A stretch of DNA of 10,456 nt, from the NCBI GenBank assembly GCA_949739085.1, contig CATIYU010000141.1:1-10456 (forward strand). Reading direction: 5' to 3'. A program made the position numbers and the translations under genes. The stretch is from an uncultured Eubacteriales bacterium (lineage in GTDB: Bacteria; Bacillota_A; Clostridia; Oscillospirales; Oscillospiraceae). Below are positions 1 to 7,895 of this stretch, in pieces; positions within the stretch are counted from its first letter, which is position 1, and each line of letters begins with the position of its first letter. A model generated the notes under the pieces. The model saw only the letters and a list, made by a program, of their open reading frames with translations. It ran no database searches and was not told the origin of the DNA.

Positions 1-948
1 GGCCCGGTGGCAGGCTACCATATGGCCCGGCAGGACCTCCCGCAGCTCTGGTACAGACTGCCGGCATCTTTCCGTGGCATAGCGGCACCGGGGCGCAAAG
101 CGGCAGAAGGGCTCCGGATTGATCGGCGAAACCAGCTCCCCCTGGAGCAGAACCTTCTCCTCCTGTTTGTCCAGGTCTACCCGGGGAATGGCGGAGATGA
201 GGGCCTTTGTATATGGGTGAAGCCGCCGCTGCATCAGCGCCTTGGCCTCGGCCTTCTCCACCACAGTACCCAGATACATGACGATAATCTCCGTAGAGAT
301 GTGGCGCACCACACTGAGGTCATGGGTAATAAAGATATAGGTGAGCCCCAACTCGTCCTGCAAATCCTGCATCAGATTCAGCACCTGGGCCTGGATAGAC
401 ACGTCCAAAGCGGAAACCGGCTCGTCACAGATGATGAACTTGGGCTCCAAAGCCAGTGCCCGGCCAATGCCGATTCGCTGCCGCCGCCCGCCGTCCAGCT
501 CATGGGGATATGTGTTCTCCAGCCGGGAGGCCAGACCCACCGTGTCCATGATCTCCCTCACCCGCCGGTTCAGTGCTTCCTTGGTTGGACACATCTTATA
601 AATCAGCAGCGGCTCACCAATCAACTGGCTGACCGTCATACGGGGATCAATGGAGGAAAAGGGGTCCTGGAAGATCATCTGCATATCCTTGCGCAGTTCC
701 TTCAGCCGCGCCTTGGATGGAGAGGAGACATCCTCCCCCTCGAAAAGGATCTGTCCGTCCGTGGGCTCCAGCAGATGGATAATCACCCGCCCCAGGGTGG
801 ACTTGCCGCAGCCGCTTTCTCCGACTACGCCCAGCGTTGTGCCCCGCTGGATATCCAGGGATACGTCATCCACCGCATGAAGCATTCCATCCTTAACGGG
901 GAAATATTTTTTCAGATGGAGGATCGAAAGAATTGTATCGCGGCTCAT
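1..948 (-). CDS. Dpp/Opp-type ABC transporter ATP-binding protein (DppF/OppF-like), 3' end cut by window edge
   Basis: Second of two ATPases that power a peptide-type ABC importer from the cytoplasmic face. I read 316 codons from the ATG at 948 to the window edge with no stop. Walker A GESGCGKST is at residues 43-51, the Q-loop FQD at 93-95, the signature at 151-157, Walker B FIICDE at 171-176 and the switch histidine H209 in THD. From about residue 270 there is the oligopeptide-type C-terminal extension (SPINP, then FAPRC and further cysteines), so the protein is nearly complete. The signature reads LDGGRRQ instead of LSGGQ-like FSGGQ; this D variant occurs in clostridial members of the family as far as I recall. 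The start overlaps the stop of the upstream ATPase gene in an ATGA, which implies translational coupling. Substrate cannot be deduced; a peptide, nickel or opine substrate is possible. Confidence 0.93.
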   Translation of the reverse strand, partial: MSRDTILSILHLKKYFPVKDGMLHAVDDVSLDIQRGTTLGVVGESGCGKSTLGRVIIHLLEPTDGQILFEGEDVSSPSKARLKELRKDMQMIFQDPFSSIDPRMTVSQLIGEPLLIYKMCPTKEALNRRVREIMDTVGLASRLENTYPHELDGGRRQRIGIGRALALEPKFIICDEPVSALDVSIQAQVLNLMQDLQDELGLTYIFITHDLSVVRHISTEIIVMYLGTVVEKAEAKALMQRRLHPYTKALISAIPRVDLDKQEEKVLLQGELVSPINPEPFCRFAPRCRYATERCRQSVPELREVLPGHMVACHRA

Positions 949-1931
949 ACCGTTTCCCTCCTTTCTCCGCCGTGATGGAAGCAAGCCACCAAATGGCCCG
1001 GCTCTATCTCCTCCATGGGCGGGAACGCCTTGCGGCAGGTTTCATCCGCGTACTGACATCTGGGGGCGAAGGGACAGCCCTCCGGCAGTTCCGAGGGGTC
1101 TGGCATCATTCCGGCGATGGGCTGGAGACGCTTCTCATCCCGGTCCAGGCTGGGGAGGGAGCCAAAGAGCCCCACAGTATAGGGATGGCGGATGTTGCGG
1201 TAGACTGTCTGCACCGGTCCATACTCAACTACGGTTCCGGCATACATCACGGCAACGCTGTCACACGCCTCTGCCACAATGCCCAGATCATGGGTGATGA
1301 GCACCATAGAGGTATTCAGTTCGCTCTTCAGGTTTGCCATCAGCCGCAGTACCTGAGCCTGGATAGTCACATCCAGGGCGGTGGTAGGCTCGTCTGCAAT
1401 AATCAGGCTTGGTGCGCAGGCCAGAGCGATAGCGATAATCACTCGCTGCTTCATGCCGCCAGAGAACTGATGGGGATAGTCCTCATACCGGTTGGCCGGA
1501 ATGCCCACCATCTCCAGCATCTGCTGAGCCTTTTTGGTGGCCTCCGTCTTGCTCAGCTTCTTGTCATGGAGCTCAATCACCTCCATGATCTGATCCCCCA
1601 CTGTGAGCACTGGGTTGAGAGAGGTCATGGGATCCTGAAAGATCATCGAGATCTCATTGCCCCGCAGCTTGCGCAGCTCCTTCTCCCGCCTGTGAAGCAG
1701 GTCCTCCCCCCGATATAGAATTCTGCCCGAGGTGATCCGCCCCGGCGGGTCCGGCACCAGGCGCATGACGGAGAGGGCCGTTGTGGTCTTTCCAGCGCCG
1801 GTTTCCCCTACCAGCCCCAGAGACTCGCCCTCCCGTAGAGCCAGGTTGAGGTGGTTGACTGCCTTGAACACGGTTTTGTTGACCTCATACTCTACGGAGA
1901 GGTCCTCTATTTTCAGCAAAAACTCGCTCAT
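945..1931 (-). CDS. Dpp/Opp-type ABC transporter ATP-binding protein (DppD/OppD-like)
   Basis: First ATPase of the importer, 328 aa, the usual family length. Walker [10 protein letters not shown] is at residues 42-50, the Q-loop FQD at 98-100, the signature FSGGM at 156-160, Walker B LIIADE at 176-181 and the switch histidine H214 in THD. The C-terminal oligopeptide-type extension has the [10 protein letters not shown] segment and later cysteines (about residues 275-320). The ATG at 1931 follows a good GGAGGG site. The gene starts 13 nt after the dppC-like stop and its TGA overlaps the next ATG (ATGA), so it is a coupled member of the operon. It is expected to form a heterodimeric ATPase with the downstream gene product; that pairing is family knowledge. 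Confidence 0.95.
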   Translation of the reverse strand: MSEFLLKIEDLSVEYEVNKTVFKAVNHLNLALREGESLGLVGETGAGKTTTALSVMRLVPDPPGRITSGRILYRGEDLLHRREKELRKLRGNEISMIFQDPMTSLNPVLTVGDQIMEVIELHDKKLSKTEATKKAQQMLEMVGIPANRYEDYPHQFSGGMKQRVIIAIALACAPSLIIADEPTTALDVTIQAQVLRLMANLKSELNTSMVLITHDLGIVAEACDSVAVMYAGTVVEYGPVQTVYRNIRHPYTVGLFGSLPSLDRDEKRLQPIAGMMPDPSELPEGCPFAPRCQYADETCRKAFPPMEEIEPGHLVACFHHGGERRETV

Positions 1932-1944
1932 TTGAATCCCTCCG

Positions 1945-2802
1945 TCACTTGTTCAGCCTGGGATCCAGGGCATCCCGGAGCCCGTCGCCCAGCAAATTGA
2001 GCGCAAAGGTCAGAACAATAATCGCCACGCCAGGAATGATGCCCAGGTGCGGACTGTCCCGCAGATAGGCCCTCCCGGCGGAGATCATCAGTCCCCACTC
2101 CGGGTTCGGTGCCTGCACGCCCATGCCGATAAAGCTCAAGGACGCGCTCCACAGGACCACGTTGCCCACGCCCAGCGTGTATTGGACCAGGATAGGTGCG
2201 ATGGAGTTGGGAAGGATGTGTCGCATAATGATCCGCAGGGGGCTGGCTCCGATAGCCACCTCCGCCTCAATGAACTCCTGCTGCTTTACCGTCAGCGCCT
2301 GGGCCCGAACTACCCGGGACATGGTGGGTATTTTGAAAATGATAAGTGCGAGCACCATATTCCGGATACTGATGCCCATGACAGAGATGAGGCACATGAG
2401 CAGCGTCATGCCGGGAATACCGATCATCAGATCCATAATACGCATGATGAGATTGTCAAACCTGGGGTAGTAGGCTGCGATAATCCCGAAAAAGATACCG
2501 ATGACTGTAGCGGCCGTCATACAGCCGAAGCCAATGGCCACAGTATAGCTTGTCCCGATGATGATCCGGCTGAATACGTCCCGGCCAAAGTTGTCTGTTC
2601 CGAAAAGGTGTTCGCCGCCGGGCGCTTCCAGCACAGCGTCATAATTCTGTTCGCTGAAGGAGTAGGGCGCAATCCATGTGCCAAACACCGCCAGCAGCAC
2701 CATTAAGAGGATGAGGCCCAGACTGACCATAGCCAGCTTATTGCGTTTCAGCCTCCGCCAGACATCCCGGGCCATGCTGTTCTTTTTCACTCTTTCACCC
2801 AT
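1945..2802 (-). CDS. ABC transporter permease (DppC/OppC-like)
   Basis: Inner-membrane subunit of the importer, 285 aa. It has a short basic cytoplasmic N-terminus (RRLKRNK, about 16-22), a first membrane segment at about 24-45, then the typical HLFGTDNFGRDVFSRI segment (65-80) and several more hydrophobic segments. The EAA loop that docks onto the ATPases lies at about 176-205 (EFIEAEVAIGASPLRI). The protein ends DALDPRLNK, as is usual for the family. The start at 2802 overlaps the 3' end of the dppB-like gene by 8 bp and has an AGGAG site inside that gene. It should pair with the DppB-like permease to form the channel. Confidence 0.95.
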   Translation of the reverse strand: MGERVKKNSMARDVWRRLKRNKLAMVSLGLILLMVLLAVFGTWIAPYSFSEQNYDAVLEAPGGEHLFGTDNFGRDVFSRIIIGTSYTVAIGFGCMTAATVIGIFFGIIAAYYPRFDNLIMRIMDLMIGIPGMTLLMCLISVMGISIRNMVLALIIFKIPTMSRVVRAQALTVKQQEFIEAEVAIGASPLRIIMRHILPNSIAPILVQYTLGVGNVVLWSASLSFIGMGVQAPNPEWGLMISAGRAYLRDSPHLGIIPGVAIIVLTFALNLLGDGLRDALDPRLNK

Positions 2803-3799
2803 GCTTTTTCATCTCCTCTCTCCGGCTGAGGACATCTCGCTTGGCCCTGGCAATCGCCCGGCTCTTTCCCTTTGCACTGTAAGCCGCCTTGATTCTCGGA
2901 TCCACAAACGCATAGAGCAGATCCACAATAAAGGTAATCAGATTGCAGCAGAAGCAGATAAGGATTACGCCGCCAAGTACCACCGGCTTATCCTTGAAGC
3001 TGACACTGTCGAGAATGTACTTGCCGATGCCCGGCAGAGCGAACACCGTCTCCACCAGCACGCTGCCGCCGATGTATCCGCACATCTCAATTCCCACGAT
3101 GGTTAGAATCGGTAGCAGCGCGTTTTTCAGGGCGTGGCGGACAATGACCTGGAATTCCGTCTGGCCTTTGGCCCGGGCTGTGCGCACGTAGTCCTGCCGC
3201 ACCACCTCCAGCATACTGGAGCGGGTCATACGCATAATGCCCGCGCTGCACTGGAGGCCCAGGGTGAAAATGGGGAGAATCCAGTAGATGGCCCCATAGC
3301 TGCCTGTAGCGGGAAGCCACTGCAATTCAATGGAGAAGACCAGGACCAGCATCATCGCCAGCCAGAAGGAGGGAGCTGACACACCAAAGAGCGAGAACAG
3401 CGTCAGGACCCGATCCAGGATGGAGTATTGCTTGACGGCAGAGATAATCCCCGCCACGATGCCGATAAGCGTCCCCAGAATGGTTGCACCGAAGGTCAGT
3501 GTCAGGGTTGTGGGAAAGCGGGCCATCAGCTCACCGAAGACATCGTTGCGGCTCCGGTAGGAAATCCCCATATCCCCGGTGAGCAGATTCCCGACGTACC
3601 GGCCCAGTTGGACAATGTAGGGGTCGTCCAGGCCGAACTGCTGGTGGATGGCCTCTACCGCCTCCGGGGTAGCGCTCTCCCCCAGCATAATAGTGGCGGG
3701 GTCCCCGGGGACAAAGTACATGAGCGTGAAGATGAACACAATCATGGCCAGAAGCACGCAGGCCATGGAGAATAGACGCTTTAAGATATATCTCGCCAT
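2795..3799 (-). CDS. ABC transporter permease (DppB/OppB-like)
   Basis: Second membrane subunit, 334 aa. The N-terminal membrane anchor (about 9-30) is followed by FVPGDP (29-34), the large external loop typical of DppB, then further membrane segments (about 98-122, 130-157, 170-190, 228-255 and 276-300). The EAA loop is at about 203-230 (DYVRTARAKGQTEFQVIVRH) and the LPGIGK element at 255-260. The C-terminus is a long charged cytoplasmic tail (about 302-334, many K/R), longer than the usual ending soon after VDPRI. The ATG at 3799 follows GAGGTGG. It is the first transporter gene after the hairpin that follows the binding-protein gene. Confidence 0.95.
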   Translation of the reverse strand: MARYILKRLFSMACVLLAMIVFIFTLMYFVPGDPATIMLGESATPEAVEAIHQQFGLDDPYIVQLGRYVGNLLTGDMGISYRSRNDVFGELMARFPTTLTLTFGATILGTLIGIVAGIISAVKQYSILDRVLTLFSLFGVSAPSFWLAMMLVLVFSIELQWLPATGSYGAIYWILPIFTLGLQCSAGIMRMTRSSMLEVVRQDYVRTARAKGQTEFQVIVRHALKNALLPILTIVGIEMCGYIGGSVLVETVFALPGIGKYILDSVSFKDKPVVLGGVILICFCCNLITFIVDLLYAFVDPRIKAAYSAKGKSRAIARAKRDVLSRREEMKKHG

Positions 3800-3831
3800 T
3801 ATACCACCTCTCTAGTCCCATATAAGGAAAG

Positions 3832-3861
3832 AGCGCCGGTGGAGAGTGCTCCACCGGCACT
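3832..3861 (-). terminator. Strong intercistronic hairpin between binding-protein and permease genes
   Basis: A perfect 10-bp GC-rich stem (GCCGGTGGAG with CTCCACCGGC, 3835-3844 and 3849-3858) has a 4-nt loop. On the minus strand it extends by a T-G wobble, a G-C and an A-T pair to 13 bp. It starts 14 nt after the binding-protein stop. The following run is CTTTCCTT, only moderately T-rich, so it is probably a partial terminator or an RNA-stabilising hairpin. Such a site would let the binding protein be made in excess over the membrane subunits; that role is inferred from similar positions in other binding-protein operons. Confidence 0.75.
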
Positions 3862-3875
3862 TTTGCGGGGCTGCT

Positions 3876-5480
3876 TTATTTGAAGTAGACATACTGGAGA
3901 TAGTGCTGCTCGTAGGAACGGGTCAGCTCAAAACCGCCGATGTCATTCTGGGCGGCGGCAGACAGACCCTTGAACCAGATAGGCAGCGCCACGTAATTCT
4001 CCATCAAAGCCTCACAGCATTCGGAGTAAATTTGGAAACGCTCCTCGTCGTCAACGATGGTCAGCGCGCGGTTAACCTTGTCCACAAAGCTGTCCTCGTA
4101 ATATTGGAACATCATGGACTCGTTGTTGTCAGGCAGGAAGTGCTGGAGCGGCCTGCCGCCCTCAAAGGTGGTAGCGGACTGGCCGTAGAGGGTCAGCTGG
4201 CTGGTTCCGCCCAGAAGAATCTCGTCCAGAGCGCCGCCCTCCAGGACCTGGATATCCAAGGTGACGCCCACGTCGGCGCACTGAGCCTGGAGGACCTCCG
4301 CCATATCCTGGCGGCCCTTGTTGTTGCTGGAGACGTAGATTTTCAGTGTCAGACCGTTGCTGTAGCCCGCCTCGGCCAGCAGGGCCTTCGCCTTCTCCAC
4401 ATCCCGCGCAAGGAAGTAATTCTCGGGATTCTCAATAGCGCCCTTGATCCCTGTGACCAGGAAGTTGTCGGCGGGAGCGCCGAAATTGCCGTATGCTATT
4501 TTCGCCGCCGCCTTCGCATCCATAGCGTACCAAAGGGCCTCTCTGACCTTTGGATTGCTCAGAACACTGTCGGCACAGTTGAAGCAGATGTAGGTGCAGT
4601 TGGTGCCCAGAGTGGTGATCATGTTCACATTGGGGTCGGCGCTCAACCGCTCCAGATCCGTCGCCTCGATATCGTAGACGATATCCGCACCGCCGGTTTC
4701 CGCCTCCACAGCCCGAGTGGCGCTGTCAATGATAAAGCGGAAGGTCACGTTCTTGATCTGCGGCATGGCATCCTTATTCCAGTAGGTCTCATTGGCTTTC
4801 AGAACAATATTGTCGCCGGCGGCGTAGGAGACATAGGTATAGGGGCCGGTACCCACGGCAGCGCCGTTCCAGAAGTCGCCGTTTGCCTCCGTGTAAGCCT
4901 TTTCACAGATAATGCCGGTGTCGGGGTTCTCCAGCATACGCATCTGGAGAGAGCCGGAACAGGTGGTGACAAGCCGAATGGTATAGTCGTCCACCACCTC
5001 GCTCTTCTCCAGGTCGATGGAGCCCACCTCCATAAAGCCGATGAGCTTATTTTCAATGGTGCGGCGGAAGGTGAACATTACATCGTTGGCCGTCAGGGGC
5101 TCCCCGTTGGAAAAAGTGATCCCCTCCCGCAGTTTAATGAGGGTGGTGTAGTCGTCCTCGAACTCCCAGCTCTCCGCCAGCCAGGGGGTGAGCTCGCCAT
5201 TCTCATCGAAACGCACCAGAGTCTCATAGATCTGCGCCTTCACCTGAAGACGGTTCTGGGTAGTGTCGTTATTGGGGTCAAGATTCTGTACATCACTGGA
5301 TGTAACTACATAGAGCATCCGGTCTGTACTGGAATTTCCGCCACCGCTGTTCTCTCCGCTGGACGGACCGCCGGACGGCTGCTGATCTCCGGCCGGCTCG
5401 CCGCCCTTCCCGCCGCAGCCGGACAACACCAGGGTCAGCGCCATCAGCAGCACCAGGATCAAGCTCCATAACCTCTTCAT
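3876..5480 (-). CDS. Family 5 extracellular solute-binding lipoprotein (peptide/nickel-type)
   Basis: Captures the substrate outside the cell and delivers it to the DppB/DppC-like channel; 534 aa, normal for the SBP_bac_5 family. The N-terminus is a lipoprotein signal: a basic MKRLW start, a hydrophobic stretch and the lipobox LSGC at 19-22, so Cys22 is the predicted lipidated residue. A Gly/Ser/Pro-rich linker runs to about residue 52. The mature domain shows family hallmarks: NLDPNND (about 65-71), YETLVRFDENGELTPWLAES, an LREGITFSNGEPLTANDV-type segment and GTGPYTYVSY. The start at 5480 follows GGAGGAGG at good spacing. It lies between two PLP-enzyme genes upstream and the permeases downstream. 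The ligand cannot be predicted from the sequence. Confidence 0.95.
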   Translation of the reverse strand: MKRLWSLILVLLMALTLVLSGCGGKGGEPAGDQQPSGGPSSGENSGGGNSSTDRMLYVVTSSDVQNLDPNNDTTQNRLQVKAQIYETLVRFDENGELTPWLAESWEFEDDYTTLIKLREGITFSNGEPLTANDVMFTFRRTIENKLIGFMEVGSIDLEKSEVVDDYTIRLVTTCSGSLQMRMLENPDTGIICEKAYTEANGDFWNGAAVGTGPYTYVSYAAGDNIVLKANETYWNKDAMPQIKNVTFRFIIDSATRAVEAETGGADIVYDIEATDLERLSADPNVNMITTLGTNCTYICFNCADSVLSNPKVREALWYAMDAKAAAKIAYGNFGAPADNFLVTGIKGAIENPENYFLARDVEKAKALLAEAGYSNGLTLKIYVSSNNKGRQDMAEVLQAQCADVGVTLDIQVLEGGALDEILLGGTSQLTLYGQSATTFEGGRPLQHFLPDNNESMMFQYYEDSFVDKVNRALTIVDDEERFQIYSECCEALMENYVALPIWFKGLSAAAQNDIGGFELTRSYEQHYLQYVYFK

Positions 5481-5528
5481 ATAACCTCCTCCAAAACATT
5501 TCCGCCTTTCGGCTGTATTGTTACACGA

Positions 5529-5545
5529 ACAGCGGAATCCGCTGT
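5529..5545. repeat. 17-nt palindrome ahead of the binding-protein gene
   Basis: ACAGCGGA and TCCGCTGT form a perfect 8-bp inverted repeat around one central A. It sits in the 80-nt gap between the cysteine-synthase-like gene and the binding-protein gene, 15 nt after the former's stop. It could be a protein-binding site or a short RNA hairpin (7-bp stem, 3-nt loop). No T-run follows it on the minus strand, so it is not a terminator. It does not resemble the AGGTGG palindromes near alr. Confidence 0.5.
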
Positions 5546-5560
5546 CCGGCGCAACCGGTC

Positions 5561-6634
5561 CTACACAACATATTTTTCGCAGGGAGATTCCGAGAGATAG
5601 CGGTCCCTGCGGTCAACGATAGCGGTGACTACGTTTTTCCCGGGACCCAGCAGCCGCGCCACCCGCAGAGCTACCGCTACATTAGCGCCAGAACTCATCC
5701 CGCAGAAAATTCCCTCCTCCCTGCACAGGCGGTTTGCCATCTCCCGGGCCTCCTCGTCGGAGACGCAGTAGAGCTTGTCCGGGAAGCCCTCCTGCACCAT
5801 TGTTTTGACGATAGGGTCCTCCTGGACCCATTTGGTCAGGCCCATAGCCTTGGCAATCCGGTTTTTGGAGCTGGACACGGAGAAGCTGCCGTAATCCGCC
5901 TCCTCTCCCTCCATCTCAAAGTACATCTCACTGCCGTCCGGCACGATGCCGAAAATCAGCTCCGGGCGGTCCCCCAGCTCCATTACACCCTTGACCAGAC
6001 CATACAGGGATGCGCCGGAGCTCATAGAACACCCTACCGCGTCCACGCGGCCCTCCAGCTGACGGAAAACCTCACGCCCCATCTCCAGTTGGCCTATGTA
6101 ATTGTATTTATTGTAGATCTGGTCCACCCACACGCAGTTCTCGCTTCGATCCTCCTCCAGCTGGCAGTCCATCTTTGCTGAGAGTACGTGGAGCAGATCC
6201 GGGTCTTGCTTGGACAGCTCCGCAATCTGTTCCTGGGTGAGATAGGCGTCCGGCTCGCTGGAGATCCCCACCTGGGGGCCGTAAGCCTGGGTAATCTGTA
6301 TCCGGGTGTTTTTGCCGCCCTCCATCTGATAGCGGTAGAGGTATATCTTCGCCTGATAGCCCTTGGCCGCGCAGACCATCGCCACAGCGGGCGCGGTGTT
6401 TCCCGCCGACGCCTCTACCACAGTACCGCCCGGGGAGAGCTTCCTCCCGTTCCAGGTATCCCCCCGCTCCGCCGCCTCCACCATAGACAGAGCCATGCGG
6501 TCTTTATAGCTGCCGCTGGGGTTGAGATACTCCAGCTTGACAAAGACATTGGCTCCGGCGTCCTTCCCAATCTTGTTGAGCTTCAGCAGAGGGGTTTGTC
6601 CAATCGCTTCGGTGATGCTGTTGATGTAATCCAT
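5561..6634 (-). CDS. Cysteine synthase family PLP-dependent enzyme, specificity unknown
   Basis: Fold-type II PLP enzyme, 357 aa from the chosen start. The family core is clear: GQTPLLKLN (12-20), NPSGSYKDR with the PLP lysine K44, the substrate-loop motif SAGNT (76-80) and the C-terminal GMSSGA (312-317) and RYLSE elements. The region expected to bind the PLP phosphate reads GCSMSSGASLYG (201-212) instead of the GTGGT-type loop of CysK and CBS, and the loop is preceded by an unusually long middle section. This argues against an ordinary O-acetylserine sulfhydrylase. A beta-replacement, beta-elimination or related reaction on a serine- or cysteine-like substrate is possible. The start at 6634 is set by GAGGAGG at 6641-6647 with 6-nt spacing; ATGs at 6640 and 6670 lack a usable site, and the latter lies inside alr. 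It begins 20 nt after the alr stop. Confidence 0.9.
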   Translation of the reverse strand: MDYINSITEAIGQTPLLKLNKIGKDAGANVFVKLEYLNPSGSYKDRMALSMVEAAERGDTWNGRKLSPGGTVVEASAGNTAPAVAMVCAAKGYQAKIYLYRYQMEGGKNTRIQITQAYGPQVGISSEPDAYLTQEQIAELSKQDPDLLHVLSAKMDCQLEEDRSENCVWVDQIYNKYNYIGQLEMGREVFRQLEGRVDAVGCSMSSGASLYGLVKGVMELGDRPELIFGIVPDGSEMYFEMEGEEADYGSFSVSSSKNRIAKAMGLTKWVQEDPIVKTMVQEGFPDKLYCVSDEEAREMANRLCREEGIFCGMSSGANVAVALRVARLLGPGKNVVTAIVDRRDRYLSESPCEKYVV

Positions 6635-6640
6635 ACCCAT

Positions 6641-6647
6641 CCTCCTC
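6641..6647 (-). promoter_or_regulatory. Ribosome binding site that decides the PLP-enzyme start
   Basis: On the minus strand GAGGAGG is followed directly by ATGGGTATG. The first ATG has no spacing from the site, while the second (start at 6634) has 6 nt, so the second is the likely start. Confidence 0.75.
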
Positions 6648-6654
6648 GGTTGTT

Positions 6655-7812
6655 CTATTCCACGGGGCACCCTCCCCGGAGGGTTATCCGGGGAATTCTC
6701 CCATGAAAAGCGGCGGTGGTTTCGGCGGCGGTAGCCCCAGTCAGCCGGGCATAGTGGCCGGGAAACTGCTCCAGCTCCTGATCCCTGCCGAAGATCGTTA
6801 CCACATCCCCCCGGCGGACCTCCGGAATATCCGTCACATCCAGCATGGTGTGGTCACAGCAGATCTTGCCGATGATGGGTGCCCATTTACCCCGGACAAT
6901 CATCCTCCCCGCATTGGAGAGGGAACGGCGCAGGCCATCCGCGAAGCCGATGGGCACCACAGCCAGCCGGGTATCCCGCAGAGTGGTGAAGAGCGGGCCG
7001 TAGCTGACGGAGGTTCCTTGAGGAACATCCTTTACCTGCATCACCCGTGCCTTCAAATAAATACTGTTTTTTATTGGATAATCGCCATAAGGTCCTGGGA
7101 TGGAGCCGTAAGCGCCGTATAAAATAGAGCCCAGGCGCACATAATCGCAGGCATAAGCGGGATAGTTCACCAGGGGTCCGGTGCTCAGGCAGTGACGGAC
7201 GAGAGGGTATCCCTCCTGACGCAGGGTATCACTGACGGCTCGAAACCGCTCCAGCTCCATACGGTTGAGGGCATCCCCGCCGGGTATGTCCGATGCTGTG
7301 ATATGGGTGTAGATACCTTTTACATTGATCTGGGGCAGATGAAGGAGCTCCCGCGCCTCCAAAGCTGCCTGGGACTCTCTTCCAGATACCACAAGCCCCA
7401 AACGGCTGAGGCCGGTGTCCAGCTTGATATGGGCCTGGAGGCTCTGCCCAAGCTCAGACAGCTTTTCCGACAGAGCGCGTGCGCCCTCAACCTCGCAGAG
7501 CGTCACTGTTACACCGGCCCGGGCAGCCAGCTCCGCCTCCTCCCTCTCAATGGGTGCCATAACCAGAATATCCCCGCAAAGGCCCGCCTTCCGCAGTCGA
7601 AGCGCCTCCTCAAGGAACGTGACGGCGAAAAAGCCGCAGCCAGCCTTCTCCAGCTCCAGGGCAATGGGGACTGCATTCGTCCCATAGGCATTGGCTTTGA
7701 CCACTGGCATGATTTGACAGTCCTCCGGTATGCGCTGTAGAACTGCTCTATAGTTTTCCACAATGTGATCCAAATCGATTTCCATCCATAGGCGAAAAGT
7801 AGTCTTCGTCAT
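6655..7812 (-). CDS. alr: Alanine racemase family protein, divergent
   Basis: Fold-type III PLP racemase, 385 aa, the usual length; the family interconverts L- and D-alanine. The PLP lysine is K39 in VVKANAYG. KLDTGLSRLG (130-139) holds the lysine/arginine pair near the active site. VRLGSILYG (225-233) supplies the arginine that faces the pyridine nitrogen, and the second catalytic base is Y271 in SVSYG. Differences from typical Alr include PIGFADG for PIGYADG, CCD (318-320) for CMD, and HGRIPR (370-375) where Alr usually has SYRVPR, which loses the phosphate-binding tyrosine. The substrate may therefore not be alanine. It is first in the operon with the PLP enzyme and transporter, which suggests a specialised rather than housekeeping role. 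The ATG at 7812 has only a modest upstream site (AGGAATTGGTGAG). Its promoter carries two AGGTGG palindromes. Confidence 0.9.
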   Translation of the reverse strand: MTKTTFRLWMEIDLDHIVENYRAVLQRIPEDCQIMPVVKANAYGTNAVPIALELEKAGCGFFAVTFLEEALRLRKAGLCGDILVMAPIEREEAELAARAGVTVTLCEVEGARALSEKLSELGQSLQAHIKLDTGLSRLGLVVSGRESQAALEARELLHLPQINVKGIYTHITASDIPGGDALNRMELERFRAVSDTLRQEGYPLVRHCLSTGPLVNYPAYACDYVRLGSILYGAYGSIPGPYGDYPIKNSIYLKARVMQVKDVPQGTSVSYGPLFTTLRDTRLAVVPIGFADGLRRSLSNAGRMIVRGKWAPIIGKICCDHTMLDVTDIPEVRRGDVVTIFGRDQELEQFPGHYARLTGATAAETTAAFHGRIPRITLRGGCPVE

Positions 7813-7868
7813 TTCACACTCACCAATTCCTTTTGCGCAATATGCCTACTGAAGGTTAATTACAGCAC

Positions 7869-7884
7869 AGGTGGCTGTCCACCT
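7869..7884. promoter_or_regulatory. Operator-like palindrome O1 in the alr leader
   Basis: AGGTGG-CTGT-CCACCT, a perfect 6-bp inverted repeat with a 4-bp centre, the first of three matching sites. Relative to the predicted minus-strand start (about 7889) it covers roughly +5 to +20, where a bound repressor would block initiation or escape. Its centre is 32 bp from that of O2, about three helical turns. Binding by the neighbouring RHH proteins is inferred. Confidence 0.8.
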
Positions 7885-7895
7885 ACACATTTTAT

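Noticed and set aside
7..975. Plus-strand frame of 322 codons at the left edge
   Set aside because: Antisense to the ATPase gene with intact Walker A, signature, Walker B and C-terminal extension.
3846..5471. Long open frame (541 codons) on the plus strand
   Set aside because: It is antisense to the clear family 5 binding-protein gene, has no RBS or recognisable motif, and results from the GC-rich codon pattern of the real gene.
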